From contig NZ_CP040814.1 of assembly GCF_019443965.1 (NCBI RefSeq), forward strand, positions 992,001 to 1,056,000: a stretch of 64,000 bases of DNA. Direction: 5' to 3'. This stretch comes from Salinibacterium sp. M195. Its GTDB lineage: Bacteria > Actinomycetota > Actinomycetes > Actinomycetales > Microbacteriaceae. Under the pieces are notes generated by a model. It did not search any database and was not told the origin of the DNA. It was given only the letters and a program-made list of their open reading frames with translations. The position numbers and the translations under genes were made by a program. This document shows, one piece after another, positions 14,698 to 28,721 of this stretch (within the stretch, counting starts at the first letter, position 1; the number at the start of each line of letters is the position of its first letter).

Positions 14698-15678
14698 TTG
14701 CGTGCGCAGTTGAATGCCCAGTCTTATGTTGGTCCCGCAACGTTTGGCATGCGGCCGATGCTGAGCGAGCCAGAAGAACTCGATGCGTGGATGCCCGATG
14801 TCGCCGTTGTGGGTGCGCCGTGGGACGACAGCACCACTAACCGCCCGGGTGCGCGTTTCGGGCCACGGGCATTGCGGGCTAGCGCGTATGACCCTGGCAC
14901 CTACCACCTCGATCTCGGTGTCGAAATCTTCGACCATCTCGATGTCATTGACTATGGGGACGCCATTACGAGTCACGGCATGTGGGAGCTCTCTAAGGCA
15001 GCTATCCACGAACGCGTCACTCAGGTCGCTAGTAGAGGCATCGTGCCATTCATCATCGGCGGCGACCACTCGATCACGTGGCCGGCAGCAACGGCGGTGG
15101 CCGAGCATCACGGTTTCGGCTATGTGGTGATGATCCATTTCGATGCGCACGCCGACACCGCGAACATCCTCGAGGGAAACCTCGCGAGCCACGGAACGCC
15201 CATGCGTCGCCTCATTGAGTCAGGGGCAATCCCCGGTCCGAACTTCTTGCAGGTCGGTCTGCGCGGTTATTGGCCAGGCGAGGAAGACCAGAAGTGGATG
15301 CGCGACAACGGTCTCAAGCACTTCATGATGCAAGAGTTTTGGGAACGCGGCGTGAAGGCGATGATCCCGGAGATCATCGCGGCGGCGAAGGCCCGGGCAT
15401 CCAAGGTCTACATCTCTATCGACATCGATGTACTCGATCCTGGCTTTGCGCCGGCAACCGGAACGCCAGAGCCCGGTGGCTTCGCTCCTATTGATCTCCT
15501 GCGCATCATCCGGCAAATTGTGCTCGAAACGGATGTCGTGGGGTTCGACATTATGGAGGTCGCGCCGGCCTACGACCACGCCGATATCACGGTGAACAAT
15601 GCGCACCGTTTGATCTGGGAAGCCTTCGGAGCACTGGCCGCTAAGAAGCGCGATTCAGGACTCACAGCAAACCCCTAG
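14698..15678 (+). CDS. speB: Agmatinase-family ureohydrolase
   Basis: 326 residues. All six manganese ligands of the arginase fold are present: His124 (GGDHS), Asp149/His151/Asp153 (FDAHAD) and Asp242/Asp244 (SIDIDVLDP). It should hydrolyse a guanidino compound to urea; agmatine is the usual call, but guanidinobutyrate, guanidinopropionate or guanidine cannot be excluded. The TTG at 14698 has no good ribosome-binding site. An ATG at 14666 behind GGTGAAG reads MVDKNREIPLT in another frame, then stops; it looks like the real N-terminus shifted by one base. Divergent from the spermidine-synthase-like gene and 211 bp before rpoB. Confidence 0.85.
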   Translation: MRAQLNAQSYVGPATFGMRPMLSEPEELDAWMPDVAVVGAPWDDSTTNRPGARFGPRALRASAYDPGTYHLDLGVEIFDHLDVIDYGDAITSHGMWELSKAAIHERVTQVASRGIVPFIIGGDHSITWPAATAVAEHHGFGYVVMIHFDAHADTANILEGNLASHGTPMRRLIESGAIPGPNFLQVGLRGYWPGEEDQKWMRDNGLKHFMMQEFWERGVKAMIPEIIAAAKARASKVYISIDIDVLDPGFAPATGTPEPGGFAPIDLLRIIRQIVLETDVVGFDIMEVAPAYDHADITVNNAHRLIWEAFGALAAKKRDSGLTANP

Positions 15679-15708
15679 TCGAAATTGCCAATTTGGTCAA
15701 GAATCGGG

Positions 15709-15738
15709 TGGACACGGTGTGGCAAACCGGCTTATAGT
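15709..15738 (+). promoter_or_regulatory. Candidate rpoBC promoter
   Basis: TGGACA at 15709-15714 and TATAGT at 15733-15738 with an 18-bp spacer, both close to the sigma-70/SigA consensus. It is followed by a leader of about 145 bases before the rpoB start. No rplJ/rplL genes lie upstream, so rpoB needs its own promoter. Confidence 0.55.
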
Positions 15739-15889
15739 AGATCCTTGCGCTCCCAGACAAATTAAGCGGTCATATTGCGGACAGCTGGGTGCCCCGAGTA
15801 TAGCGGCGGGGTGTTTCTGGTGAGCATTTCATTACCGACCGTCAATTATCTTGACAGACGAACCCGACGGGGTTCACGGAGGTTGTTCC

Positions 15890-18800
15890 TTGGCTGCTGC
15901 GCGCGATGCGTCCACCAATAAGTCCCCGAAAAACGGCCGCTCAGCATCGCGGCTTTCTTTCGCAAAAATCACTGACACGCTAACGGTTCCCGATCTGCTC
16001 GCATTGCAGACCGAGAGCTTTGATTGGCTCGTCGGAAACGACATCTGGAAGAACCGTGTAACTGACGGTGTTGCCGCTGGTCGTACCGATCTGCCAACTC
16101 GTAGTGGTCTCGACGAAATCTTCGAGGAGATTTCGCCGATCGAAGACCTCGGCGAGACGATGCAGTTGTCGTTCACGGAGCCTGAGCTCGAAGAGCCCAA
16201 GTACTCCATCGATGAGTGCAAGGAGCGCGGCAAGACTTTTGCTGCTCCCCTGTATGTCAATGCCGAGTTCATGAACCACCTCACCGGTGAGATCAAGACT
16301 CAGACCGTGTTCATGGGCGACTTCCCGCTCATGACCGCTCGCGGTACCTTCATCATCAACGGAACCGAGCGCGTTGTTGTTTCGCAGCTCGTCCGTTCAC
16401 CTGGTGTGTACTTCGACCGCCAGCCCGAGAAGCTGTCTGACAAGGACATCTACTCAGCTCGCATCATCCCGAGCCGTGGTGCTTGGCTTGAATTCGAGAT
16501 CGACAAGCGCGACCAGGTCGGCGTTCGCATCGACCGTAAGCGCAAGCAGTCGGTCACAGTATTCCTGAAGGCCCTCGGCCTCTCGAGCGAAGAAATCCTT
16601 GAAGAATTCAAGGGCTTCCCGTCGATCGAAGCCACCTTGGAGAAAGACAACATCCTCACCAAGGAAGAAGCGCTCAAGGACATCTACCGCAAGCTTCGCC
16701 CCGGTGAGCAAGTTGCTGCCGAAGCCGCTCGCGCGCTTCTCGACAACTTCTACTTCAACTCGAAGCGCTACGACCTCGCGAAGGTCGGCCGTTACAAGAT
16801 CAACCGCAAGCTCGGTCTTGACGCTGACATCAAAGAGTCAGTGCTTACCGTTGAAGACATCATCGCGACGATCAAGTACATGGTTTCGCTCCATGACAAC
16901 TCGGCGCCTAGCGTTTCCGTCAGCGACAGCGGAGTAGCCAGCGTCAAGGGCGTCCGCGATGGCAAGAAGGTAAACGTTCGTCTCGACGTTGACGACATCG
17001 ACCACTTCGGCAACCGTCGTATCCGTGCTGTCGGTGAGCTCATTCAGAACCAGGTTCGTACCGGCCTCAGCCGTATGGAACGTGTCGTTCGCGAGCGCAT
17101 GACCACGCAGGACATCGAAGCGATCACCCCGCAGACCCTGATCAATGTGCGCCCCGTCGTTGCAGCGATCAAGGAGTTCTTCGGTACTTCGCAGCTCTCG
17201 CAGTTCATGGACCAAAACAACCCGCTCGCGGGACTGACCCACAAGCGTCGCCTTTCGGCGCTGGGCCCAGGTGGTTTGAGCCGTGAGCGTGCTGGTGTTG
17301 AAGTTCGAGACGTTCACCCCTCTCACTACGGCCGCATGTGCCCGATTGAGACCCCTGAAGGCCCCAACATTGGTCTGATTGGTTCGCTCGCATCGTTCGC
17401 ACGCATTAACGCCTTCGGTTTCATCGAGACCCCGTACCGTCGCCTCATTGACGGCACCGTGTCGACCACGATCGATTACCTGACGGCCAGTGATGAAGAT
17501 GACTACATCGTCGCGCAGGCAAACGCACCGCTCACGAAGGACATGAAGTTCGCTGAGCCTCGCGTGCTTGCCCGTAAGAAGGGTGGCGAGGTTGACCTCG
17601 TTCCCGTTGAAGACATCGCCTACATGGATGTTTCGCCGCGCCAGATGGTGTCGGTAGCAACCTCGATCATCCCCTTCCTCGAGCACGACGATGCAAACCG
17701 CGCACTCATGGGTGCCAACATGCAGCGTCAGGCTGTTCCGCTGCTGCGCAGTGAGAGCCCGCTTGTCGGAACTGGTATGGAAACCTTCGCCGCAATTGAC
17801 TCCGGTGACGTTGTCACTGCGCTCAAGGCCGGTGTTGTCTCCGAGGTTTCTGCAGACACTGTTGTTGTTCAGCTCGATGAGGGCGGAACGCAGGATTACT
17901 TCCTGCGCAAGTTCAACCGCTCCAACCAGGGCACGAGCTACAACCACCGCGTCATCGTCAGTGCTGGAGAGCGCGTCGAAGTTGGTCAGGTCATCGCTGA
18001 TGGTCCTGCTACCGAGAACGGTGAGCTTGCCCTCGGAAAGAACCTCCTCGTGGCATTCATGCCGTGGGAGGGTCACAACTTCGAGGACGCCATCATCCTG
18101 AGCCAGAACCTGGTCAAGGATGACGTACTGTCGTCGATCCACATCGAAGAATACGAAGTGGATGCACGCGACACCAAGCTCGGTAAGGAAGAGATCACGC
18201 GCGATCTGCCGAACGTTAGCCCAGAACTTTTGGCTGACCTCGACGAGCGTGGAATCATCCGTATCGGTGCAGAGGTTCGTCCAGGCGACATCCTCGTCGG
18301 CAAGGTCACGCCTAAGGGTGAGACTGAGCTTTCGGCTGAAGAGCGTTTGCTCCGTGCCATCTTCAACGAGAAGAGCCGCGAAGTTCGCGACACCTCGCTG
18401 AAGGTTCCCCACGGTGAGCAGGGCACGATCATCGCTGTCAAGGAATTCTCCGCAGACAACGACGACGAGCTCGGCTCTGGCGTCAACCAGCGTGTTGTTG
18501 TGTACATCGCCCAGAAGCGCAAGATCACCGAAGGTGACAAGCTCGCTGGTCGTCACGGCAACAAGGGTGTTATCTCCAAGATCCTGCCTGTCGAAGACAT
18601 GCCGTTCCTTGAAGACGGAACCCCCGTCGACATCATCCTGAACCCCCTCGGTATTCCTGGTCGAATGAACTTCGGTCAGGTGCTGGAAACTCACCTCGGT
18701 TGGGTTGCCAAGCAGGGTTGGGAAGTTGAAGGAAACCCGGAGTGGGCTAAGAACCTGCCAGCAGAGGCCTACAAGGCTGAACCAGGCACCAAGGTTGCTA

Positions 18801-19414
18801 CCCCGGTATTCGACGGTGCTTACGAAGAGGAAATCGCGGGTCTTCTTGACTCCACGACTCCCACTCGTGACGGCGTTCGCCTCATCGACTCCTCGGGTAA
18901 AACCCGCCTGTTCGATGGTCGTTCGGGTGAGCCGTTCCCGGCTCCCGTTTCGGTCGGTTACATGTACATCCTCAAGCTGCACCACCTCGTTGACGACAAG
19001 ATCCACGCTCGTTCAACCGGTCCGTACTCCATGATTACTCAGCAGCCACTCGGTGGTAAGGCTCAGTTCGGTGGACAGCGCTTCGGTGAGATGGAAGTTT
19101 GGGCGCTCGAGGCTTACGGTGCCGCTTACGCACTGCAGGAGCTTCTGACGATCAAGTCGGATGACATCCTCGGTCGAGTCAAGGTGTACGAAGCCATCGT
19201 CAAGGGCGAAAACATCCAGGAGCCCGGTATTCCCGAGAGCTTCAAGGTGCTTATCAAGGAAATGCAGTCGCTGTGCCTCAACGTCGAAGTTCTTTCGGCC
19301 GACGGTTCAACGGTCAACCTCCGCGACACGGATGACGAAGCCTTCCGTGCAGCAGAAGAGTTGGGCATCAATATTTCAGCCCGGTTCGAGTCCTCGTCTG
19401 TTGACGAGATTTAA
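15890..19414 (+). CDS. rpoB: DNA-directed RNA polymerase subunit beta
   Basis: 1174 residues. Core subunit of RNA polymerase; it forms the fork loop and much of the active-site cleft. The N-terminus [21 protein letters not shown], the rifampicin region [27 protein letters not shown] (about 434-460), and the C-terminal [26 protein letters not shown] are all normal. The rifampicin region has the usual sensitive residues (Asp, His and Ser at the main resistance sites). I start at TTG 15890 (LAAAR...), with GGAGG at 15878-15882; the longer frame from 15851 adds 13 atypical residues. rpoC follows after 44 bp. Confidence 0.97.
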   Translation: MAAARDASTNKSPKNGRSASRLSFAKITDTLTVPDLLALQTESFDWLVGNDIWKNRVTDGVAAGRTDLPTRSGLDEIFEEISPIEDLGETMQLSFTEPELEEPKYSIDECKERGKTFAAPLYVNAEFMNHLTGEIKTQTVFMGDFPLMTARGTFIINGTERVVVSQLVRSPGVYFDRQPEKLSDKDIYSARIIPSRGAWLEFEIDKRDQVGVRIDRKRKQSVTVFLKALGLSSEEILEEFKGFPSIEATLEKDNILTKEEALKDIYRKLRPGEQVAAEAARALLDNFYFNSKRYDLAKVGRYKINRKLGLDADIKESVLTVEDIIATIKYMVSLHDNSAPSVSVSDSGVASVKGVRDGKKVNVRLDVDDIDHFGNRRIRAVGELIQNQVRTGLSRMERVVRERMTTQDIEAITPQTLINVRPVVAAIKEFFGTSQLSQFMDQNNPLAGLTHKRRLSALGPGGLSRERAGVEVRDVHPSHYGRMCPIETPEGPNIGLIGSLASFARINAFGFIETPYRRLIDGTVSTTIDYLTASDEDDYIVAQANAPLTKDMKFAEPRVLARKKGGEVDLVPVEDIAYMDVSPRQMVSVATSIIPFLEHDDANRALMGANMQRQAVPLLRSESPLVGTGMETFAAIDSGDVVTALKAGVVSEVSADTVVVQLDEGGTQDYFLRKFNRSNQGTSYNHRVIVSAGERVEVGQVIADGPATENGELALGKNLLVAFMPWEGHNFEDAIILSQNLVKDDVLSSIHIEEYEVDARDTKLGKEEITRDLPNVSPELLADLDERGIIRIGAEVRPGDILVGKVTPKGETELSAEERLLRAIFNEKSREVRDTSLKVPHGEQGTIIAVKEFSADNDDELGSGVNQRVVVYIAQKRKITEGDKLAGRHGNKGVISKILPVEDMPFLEDGTPVDIILNPLGIPGRMNFGQVLETHLGWVAKQGWEVEGNPEWAKNLPAEAYKAEPGTKVATPVFDGAYEEEIAGLLDSTTPTRDGVRLIDSSGKTRLFDGRSGEPFPAPVSVGYMYILKLHHLVDDKIHARSTGPYSMITQQPLGGKAQFGGQRFGEMEVWALEAYGAAYALQELLTIKSDDILGRVKVYEAIVKGENIQEPGIPESFKVLIKEMQSLCLNVEVLSADGSTVNLRDTDDEAFRAAEELGINISARFESSSVDEI

Positions 19415-19458
19415 CCAGACCGAAACCGACTGCAGAACTTTCGAAGAGAGAAGATAAA

Positions 19459-23340
<3,882 letters not shown>

Positions 23341-23372
23341 TAGTCTCGGCGTCACCTTCGGGTGATACCACC

Positions 23373-23407
23373 GAAGGGCCCCTCGTCAACACGACGAGGG
23401 GCCCTTC
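23373..23407 (+). terminator. rpoBC terminator hairpin
   Basis: Perfect 15-bp arms gaagggcccctcgtc (23373-23387) and gacgaggggcccttc (23393-23407), 5-base loop. The symmetric stem can serve both rpoC (plus) and the convergent signalling operon (minus). There is little U tract on the plus strand. Confidence 0.85.
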
Positions 23408-23455
23408 GTCGTTGGGCAAGACGTCGTCGAGCCCTTCGTGGCTAGGGGCGTAGCT

Positions 23456-24454
23456 CTAAAGGGAAGGAATTTCCACGCGGGAGTAGTAATCGCCATCGGC
23501 CACCATCGTCGTTAAGAGCGCGCGCCCGGCGGGGAGGAGACGAATGGTTACTGCTCCGCTTGTCGCGGCATCGAGGATCCGCACGGCGGCATCGACCACA
23601 GTGGTCAGGGCGCCTGCGGGCAATGGCAGGGGATACCGATCATCAAGCAGCACCACAGAGACACCGCGACGACGCGCGCTCTGTACTGCCGCGACGATCT
23701 CCGGCAGGTCTAGTTGGCGTGCCCGCAGACTGTCACGCAGGCGAGCTTCCGCAATGAGAAGCTCGTTGCGCTCCTCCTGAGTTAGTTCAGCGCCGTCTGC
23801 GATTCGCTGCAAATGAGCGCCCACTGCGGCATCGAGCGCGACAAGGCGTCGAGAGCGCTCTGCGGTGCGCGCGAGTGCTGCGGCTTCTGCGGCAGCTCGC
23901 GCAGTCTCGACTTCGTGGACGCCCTCGAGGCTGCGGCTTGTTCGTTGCATGCCTACCGAGAACAGTGAACCAACGAGAACGAATGGCGCCTGACGAGCTA
24001 CGAGCAGAATTGCTTCGAGAAGGCGATCTTCGGTGGTGAAGCCCCAACCGATGACGACGATGGCGATTGCGCTAAAGCCGATCCATGCCAGCAGATCTCG
24101 CCGGCGCAGGCTGAGATAGAACATGACGAGTGCCGCGGCGCCGACGTACCACTGCGAGAATCCGCTAGCGAGGGAATTCTCGGATGAAATTGCTGTCGCA
24201 ACAACGCTTGCGATAATCACATAGACGCTCGTGCGGATGCTCGCGCGCTCCGCCGTATCCCGAGTGAGAACCCACCAGATGCTCCCGAAAATCGCCGTTG
24301 AGATGTACACAATGAGGGGAGATCGCACGTCGTCGAGCGCGAGAAGCGCGAGCGCGGAGATCGTCACGAAGTAAATCCAGATGAGAACGTGAGCGCCCCG
24401 CCCTGTGATTTGGGGGAGCTTCAAGCCCGGGCTTGAAGCTGTGTGCGGGCTCAT
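23456..24454 (-). CDS. Membrane protein, likely pseudokinase partner of the upstream histidine kinase
   Basis: 332 residues. About six membrane helices (near 21-41, 47-64, 75-90, 102-116, 122-139, 147-168) are followed by an Ala/Arg-rich coiled region and a C-terminal tail. The tail has the outline of a histidine-kinase ATPase domain (VLLDDRYPLPLPAGALTTVVDAAVRILDAATSGAVTIRLLPAG) but no HxD box, N box (usually N/H/A) or GxG motifs. It is therefore probably a non-catalytic modulator. I use the ATG at 24452-24454, which overlaps the kinase stop (ATGA); Met codons up to 48 bases upstream are alternatives. Family not recognised. Confidence 0.6.
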   Translation of the reverse strand: MSPHTASSPGLKLPQITGRGAHVLIWIYFVTISALALLALDDVRSPLIVYISTAIFGSIWWVLTRDTAERASIRTSVYVIIASVVATAISSENSLASGFSQWYVGAAALVMFYLSLRRRDLLAWIGFSAIAIVVIGWGFTTEDRLLEAILLVARQAPFVLVGSLFSVGMQRTSRSLEGVHEVETARAAAEAAALARTAERSRRLVALDAAVGAHLQRIADGAELTQEERNELLIAEARLRDSLRARQLDLPEIVAAVQSARRRGVSVVLLDDRYPLPLPAGALTTVVDAAVRILDAATSGAVTIRLLPAGRALLTTMVADGDYYSRVEIPSL

Positions 24455-25650
24455 TCGTTCCATCCCACGGTCACGCGCGTTCCGCCCAGAGGCTCCGACC
24501 ACACGGTGGCGTGGGCTCCCGGTAGCGCGTTCATGCGTCCAAGGATACTGACGACAATCCCCAGCCGGTTCTCGGGAACATCCGATGGATCAAAGCCTTT
24601 GCCATCGTCAGTAATGGTGATCTCGACCCCGTCGGCGAAGAACTGCAAAACCACAACTCGTGACACCGCCGAGGAATCCACCCCAGCGTGAACAACACTG
24701 TTTCGAAGCGCTTCGACAGTGGCTTCGATCAAGGCGCTGGCCACAGAAGATGGCAGAGGAGCGTTTCGCACGCCAGTGACGATGAATTTTGCGGCATCCG
24801 TCGTCTCGCTGACCGACGATGCCAAGCCCTGAATGAGGTAGTCGACATTGATAAGTTCGGGAACGCTGGCGGTGGCCTCGCGTAGTTCGCTGAGGCGTGC
24901 GATCGTGCGCGCAGCTTGATCTCGGGTTGAGGCCGAGCTGCTGTGGCCAGCGCCGGCTGCCGCAAAAATCGTGGCAATCACTTCATCGTGAACTAGCGCG
25001 TCGAGATGGGCTTGCTCTTCTCCCCGCGCGGTGAGTGCCGCAGCACGCATCGACGAGGCGCGTGCTGCGGCGGTCGCAACATCGACTTCCCGGCCAGCGC
25101 CAACCGCGACGGTGACGACGCCAGTGAAGACAGCACACACCGTGACGGTGAAGAACGCATATTGGATTGCCAAGGAGACATCCGCACCGCCGTCCGCGAT
25201 GATCCGGATGGGGCCAACAAGGAGTGCATTGACGACGAGAAATATCCAGGCTGCTCGCGGCTTCCACGCAATCGCGGCGGGAGCGGTTCCGAGAGCAGTC
25301 ATGATGATCGGCCAGGGCACGAGTTCGGTGGGCATCGGCCCGTGCGTAAAGGCGGGAATCCAACTGAGCGTTACCGCGCTGAAGGCGAACGCATAGGTTC
25401 CATGGAGAATTCGCAAGTGTCGCAGCCTGATCCACGGGGCAACAGCGGCCATGAGCAGTGGGGCCCCGAAAATCACTAGGCCGGCGAACAGCTGCCAGCC
25501 TCGCGGCGTGTACTCAACTTGGGCGACGAACGATCCGACCGAGAGTGCCAGGAAGAGGAGCGTGGCCGCCGCGAGCACGGTGGTCATGGTGCGGACAACG
25601 CCCAGTTCGGCGCTCGATACTTCAGCCGCGGGTGAGTTCGCTGAGCTCAT
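24451..25650 (-). CDS. Sensor histidine kinase (NarL/HPK7-like)
   Basis: 399 residues. Six membrane segments in the N-terminal 185 residues, a short extracytoplasmic portion, then the dimerisation box LVHDEVIATIF with phospho-accepting His221. The ATPase domain has an N box (EALRNSVVH, 313-321), the G1 motif DDGKGFD (348-354) and an NRLGIVVS G2-like segment. It should phosphorylate the response regulator encoded upstream; the signal is unknown. Its ATG overlaps the regulator's stop by 4 bp and its stop overlaps the next gene, so all three are coupled. Confidence 0.92.
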   Translation of the reverse strand: MSSANSPAAEVSSAELGVVRTMTTVLAAATLLFLALSVGSFVAQVEYTPRGWQLFAGLVIFGAPLLMAAVAPWIRLRHLRILHGTYAFAFSAVTLSWIPAFTHGPMPTELVPWPIIMTALGTAPAAIAWKPRAAWIFLVVNALLVGPIRIIADGGADVSLAIQYAFFTVTVCAVFTGVVTVAVGAGREVDVATAAARASSMRAAALTARGEEQAHLDALVHDEVIATIFAAAGAGHSSSASTRDQAARTIARLSELREATASVPELINVDYLIQGLASSVSETTDAAKFIVTGVRNAPLPSSVASALIEATVEALRNSVVHAGVDSSAVSRVVVLQFFADGVEITITDDGKGFDPSDVPENRLGIVVSILGRMNALPGAHATVWSEPLGGTRVTVGWNE

Positions 25651-26309
25651 GAGTTCGGCGGGGGAAGGATGCCATCTTCAACGGCACGCTTATAGAGGTC
25701 CACCTTTGTGTGCGCTGGCCGACCGGCCATGGCATATTTGTGCCGGATACGGCGCACGTACTCGGCGACGGTGCTGGAAGAAAGTCCGGCGCGATAGGCA
25801 ACGGCTGCCGATTTGTCTCCCGAAGCGTAGTGGGCGAGCACCTCTTGCTCTTTCGGGCTGAGCCCGGCAGCCGCGAGTTCAGGGTCAGAGTCAAGGGCAG
25901 CCGCCCAGTCAGTGGTGACGACGGGGTTACCGCGAGCTGCGTCACGCACAGCTTCGATGATGACGTCTCGCGACTCCGACTTTCGCACGATTCCCAATAC
26001 GCCGGCTCGAGAAGCAGCACGAACTTCAGAAGCATTGTCCGCAGCGGTGAATACCAAAACATTGACGCTCCGCTCCCGAAGCCAAGCGACGTTGGCATCG
26101 ACCGTGCTGCCATCGGAGAGCCGCACATCGAGAACGACAAGGTCGAGAACGTTAACTACGGACTCGAGTTCGCGAACGGTGCTCACCGACGCGAGCATGC
26201 TGATGTCTGAACATTGAGCGATCAGCGAAGCAAAGCCCAACTGGACAGTTTCGTGGTCATCGACGTGCCCCACTCTGAAGTTGGGCGGTGGTGCATCGAG
26301 CGTTGTCAA
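25647..26309 (-). CDS. LuxR/NarL-family response regulator
   Basis: 220 residues. The receiver has the acidic pair Asp17-Asp18, phosphoacceptor Asp61 (VVLDVRLSDG), Thr88 and Lys110. The C-terminal helix-turn-helix (about 150-193, LSPKEQEVLAHYASGDKSAAVAYRAGLSSSTVAEYVRRIRHKY) is a LuxR type. TTG start after GGGGA. It is cotranscribed with the kinase and the pseudokinase-like gene. Target genes are unknown; the nearby pilus operon and distant SipW operon are only possibilities. Confidence 0.93.
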   Translation of the reverse strand: MTTLDAPPPNFRVGHVDDHETVQLGFASLIAQCSDISMLASVSTVRELESVVNVLDLVVLDVRLSDGSTVDANVAWLRERSVNVLVFTAADNASEVRAASRAGVLGIVRKSESRDVIIEAVRDAARGNPVVTTDWAAALDSDPELAAAGLSPKEQEVLAHYASGDKSAAVAYRAGLSSSTVAEYVRRIRHKYAMAGRPAHTKVDLYKRAVEDGILPPPNS

Positions 26310-26490
26310 TCAGGTCCCCGTTCGGATCGGGTAAGCGTGCAAGCGGCTAACATTCGGATGCGCCAGACACCACCGTACCGGAACTTTCTGTCTGTCCCCC
26401 ATTTGGGTGTCATTGGTTTTAACGACTGCCGAAACTGAACGTGCAGTGGGAATATCAATACGTCGGACAAACAAAGGGGGCAGGAAGCTT

Positions 26491-26937
26491 GTGAATCGTC
26501 ACGCGATCAATGATCTTCTGGACTGCTCTCTCCAGCGCTGGTACCGTCTCGTCTCTGAATGGCGGAGTCCAGCGTCGGGCACTGAGCGAGGTTGCGTTGA
26601 CTGCCGAGCGTCTGAGTTTGCTGCGTTCGATCCGGAAAACCAGTGGCCGCACGATCTCATCCACTCTCTCGTTGATTCACTAGAGTTGGCTAGTTCCCAA
26701 CTTGCCGCGGCTTTGCATGAAGAGCGTCACGCGCTCAATGAGTTGGCTCGGTCCACGGCGCCGTGCGCGAACTGTCGTCGCGACGCCCGCTCGATGGTGC
26801 AAGCATCGGCCCACCGACACAGCCAAGACATCACCGACGTCATCAACCAGTGCGCGTTGCCCCGGCTGAGCGCTTACGTCGAGAAAAACATCAATTTGGC
26901 GCTCAATGCTGCGACTCGCGGCGAATGGGCTTCCTGA
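26491..26937 (+). CDS. Hypothetical protein with two CxxC motifs, upstream of pilus operon
   Basis: 148 residues, not recognised. It is mainly helical and soluble, with no signal peptide. CVDC (Cys35, Cys38) and CANC (Cys92, Cys95) could bind one zinc ion. A long helix (SLVDSLELASSQLAAALHEERHALNELA) lies between them. I choose GTG 26491 because AGGAAG lies just upstream, not the longer frame from 26407. It is 90 bp before pilB on the same strand, so it may belong to the pilus operon or be an independent unit. Confidence 0.6.
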   Translation: MNRHAINDLLDCSLQRWYRLVSEWRSPASGTERGCVDCRASEFAAFDPENQWPHDLIHSLVDSLELASSQLAAALHEERHALNELARSTAPCANCRRDARSMVQASAHRHSQDITDVINQCALPRLSAYVEKNINLALNAATRGEWAS

Positions 26938-27027
26938 AACGCTCCGACTACCCCTCACAAGTGGGTCTAGTGGTGCTGGTGTGACTCGATTAGCGTAGGT
27001 CTCCGTAGGACTTTGGGGGAGGCACGC

Positions 27028-28701
27028 ATGACAACACTTGCTGAAGTATTGATACTTCGCGGAATGATGCCAATTGAGAGCATAGATTCTGTAGGCACGT
27101 CACATTCTGATGAGGAAGCACTCGTAAGAGAGCTGCTCGACAGCGGGACCATATCGCCGGCACAGCTCGCTTCCGCGCGCGCGGCGCAGGCAGGAGTCCC
27201 GTTCGTTGAACTCGTCGACTTCGCCGTCGACAACCAAGCAGTCGCCCTGGCCCCCGCGGCAATCTGCCGCCGCCACGAAGTTCTCCCCATTGCGTTCTCC
27301 GAGGGATACCTCGTGCTTGCCATGGTCGACCCTGGCAACATTTTTGCACTCGATGACATACGAGCAGCGACGGGCCGCCAAGTGCGGATTGTGGTTGCCG
27401 AACGTAGCGACCTCCAGACGGCTCTTGACCGCTTCCACCGTGCCGATGGCGAGCTCTCGAGTCTGAGCAACGAACTTGAGCAAGAAGCGTCCTCGACGGA
27501 TATTGCCCTCGCGTCGAACACCAACGAGCCGACCGAAGACGACGCGCCTATTGTGCGTTTCGTTAACCTGCTGATCAGCCAGGGCATCCAAGACAAAGCA
27601 TCCGATATTCATATCGAACCCGGCGAGTTTGACCTCGGGGTCCGCTATCGTATCGACGGTGTGCTGCATGAGATGCAGCGGGCGCCCCGCCAGATTCAGA
27701 ACGGTGTGATTTCACGCCTGAAGATCATGGCCGAGATGGATATTGCCGAGCGACGTAAGCCACAGGATGGCCGCATTTCGGTCATCCATGGTCAAAAAAA
27801 GATTGACCTTCGCGTCGCAACGTTGCCGACGGTCTATGGCGAAAAAGTCGTCATGCGTATTCTCGACAACTCAAACACGACTCTCGACCTGAGCCAGCTG
27901 TACTTGCTTGAGCACAACGCCGCGATTTACAAAGAGGCCTACACCAAGCCCTACGGAATGATTCTCGTGACCGGTCCAACCGGTTCGGGAAAGTCCACAA
28001 CCCTCTACACAACGCTGCACGCCGTTGCGCGCCCCGAAATCAACGTCATTACTGTTGAAGACCCGGTCGAGTACCGTATGGCCGGTATCAACCAGGTGCA
28101 GGTGAACCCGAAAGCTGGGCTCACGTTCGCTAGTGCTCTGCGCTCGATTCTGCGTTCTGACCCGGATGTTGTGCTCATCGGTGAGATTCGAGACCAAGAG
28201 ACGGCGCAGATTGCGATCGAGGCCGCCCTCACCGGCCACCTCGTGTTGAGCACCCTGCACACCAACGGCGCCCCTGCCGCCATTACTCGACTGATCGAGA
28301 TGGACATTGAACCATTCTTGGTCGGTTCAGCAATCGACTGCGTAGTGGCGCAACGACTTGCGCGTCGCCTGTGCGATCGCTGCAAGCAGCCTGCGGCCCA
28401 TAACCCGCAGGATCTCGTTAACTTGAAGGTTGGCTTCGACCCAGCAGGGCCGATGCCAACGCTGTATGCGCCCGTCGGGTGCACCGTGTGTTCCAAGACC
28501 GGGTACCGCGGCCGTATTGCACTGCACGAAGTTATGGCAGTGACCGAAGAGATTGAACGTCTCGCCGTTGCCCGCTCCTCGAGTGCTGAAATCAGCCGTG
28601 TAGCGATCGAGCAAGGAATGCGCACTCTGCGTATGGACGGCTGGGCAAAAGCCCAGCTCGGCCTGACGTCAATCGAAGAGATTTTGCGCGTCGTCGCATA
28701 A
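27028..28701 (+). CDS. pilB: Type IV pilus assembly ATPase PilB
   Basis: 557 residues. Hexameric ATPase that drives pilus extension. It has an N-terminal MshEN-like region (about 1-140), the Walker A loop GPTGSGKS (316-323), a Walker B-type GEIRD (385-389) and the Asp/His boxes of the secretion ATPase family. A zinc site is formed by Cys449, Cys452, Cys485 and Cys488, as in GspE/PilB. The ATG at 27028 is chosen since GGGGGAGG lies 5 bases before it; the TTG upstream would add five residues. First core gene of the pilus operon. Confidence 0.95.
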   Translation: MTTLAEVLILRGMMPIESIDSVGTSHSDEEALVRELLDSGTISPAQLASARAAQAGVPFVELVDFAVDNQAVALAPAAICRRHEVLPIAFSEGYLVLAMVDPGNIFALDDIRAATGRQVRIVVAERSDLQTALDRFHRADGELSSLSNELEQEASSTDIALASNTNEPTEDDAPIVRFVNLLISQGIQDKASDIHIEPGEFDLGVRYRIDGVLHEMQRAPRQIQNGVISRLKIMAEMDIAERRKPQDGRISVIHGQKKIDLRVATLPTVYGEKVVMRILDNSNTTLDLSQLYLLEHNAAIYKEAYTKPYGMILVTGPTGSGKSTTLYTTLHAVARPEINVITVEDPVEYRMAGINQVQVNPKAGLTFASALRSILRSDPDVVLIGEIRDQETAQIAIEAALTGHLVLSTLHTNGAPAAITRLIEMDIEPFLVGSAIDCVVAQRLARRLCDRCKQPAAHNPQDLVNLKVGFDPAGPMPTLYAPVGCTVCSKTGYRGRIALHEVMAVTEEIERLAVARSSSAEISRVAIEQGMRTLRMDGWAKAQLGLTSIEEILRVVA

Positions 28702-28721
28702 GACGAATTACTGGGGGAATT

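Noticed and set aside
16838..19006. 722-codon minus-strand open frame opposite rpoB
   Set aside because: Same mirror effect as opposite rpoC.
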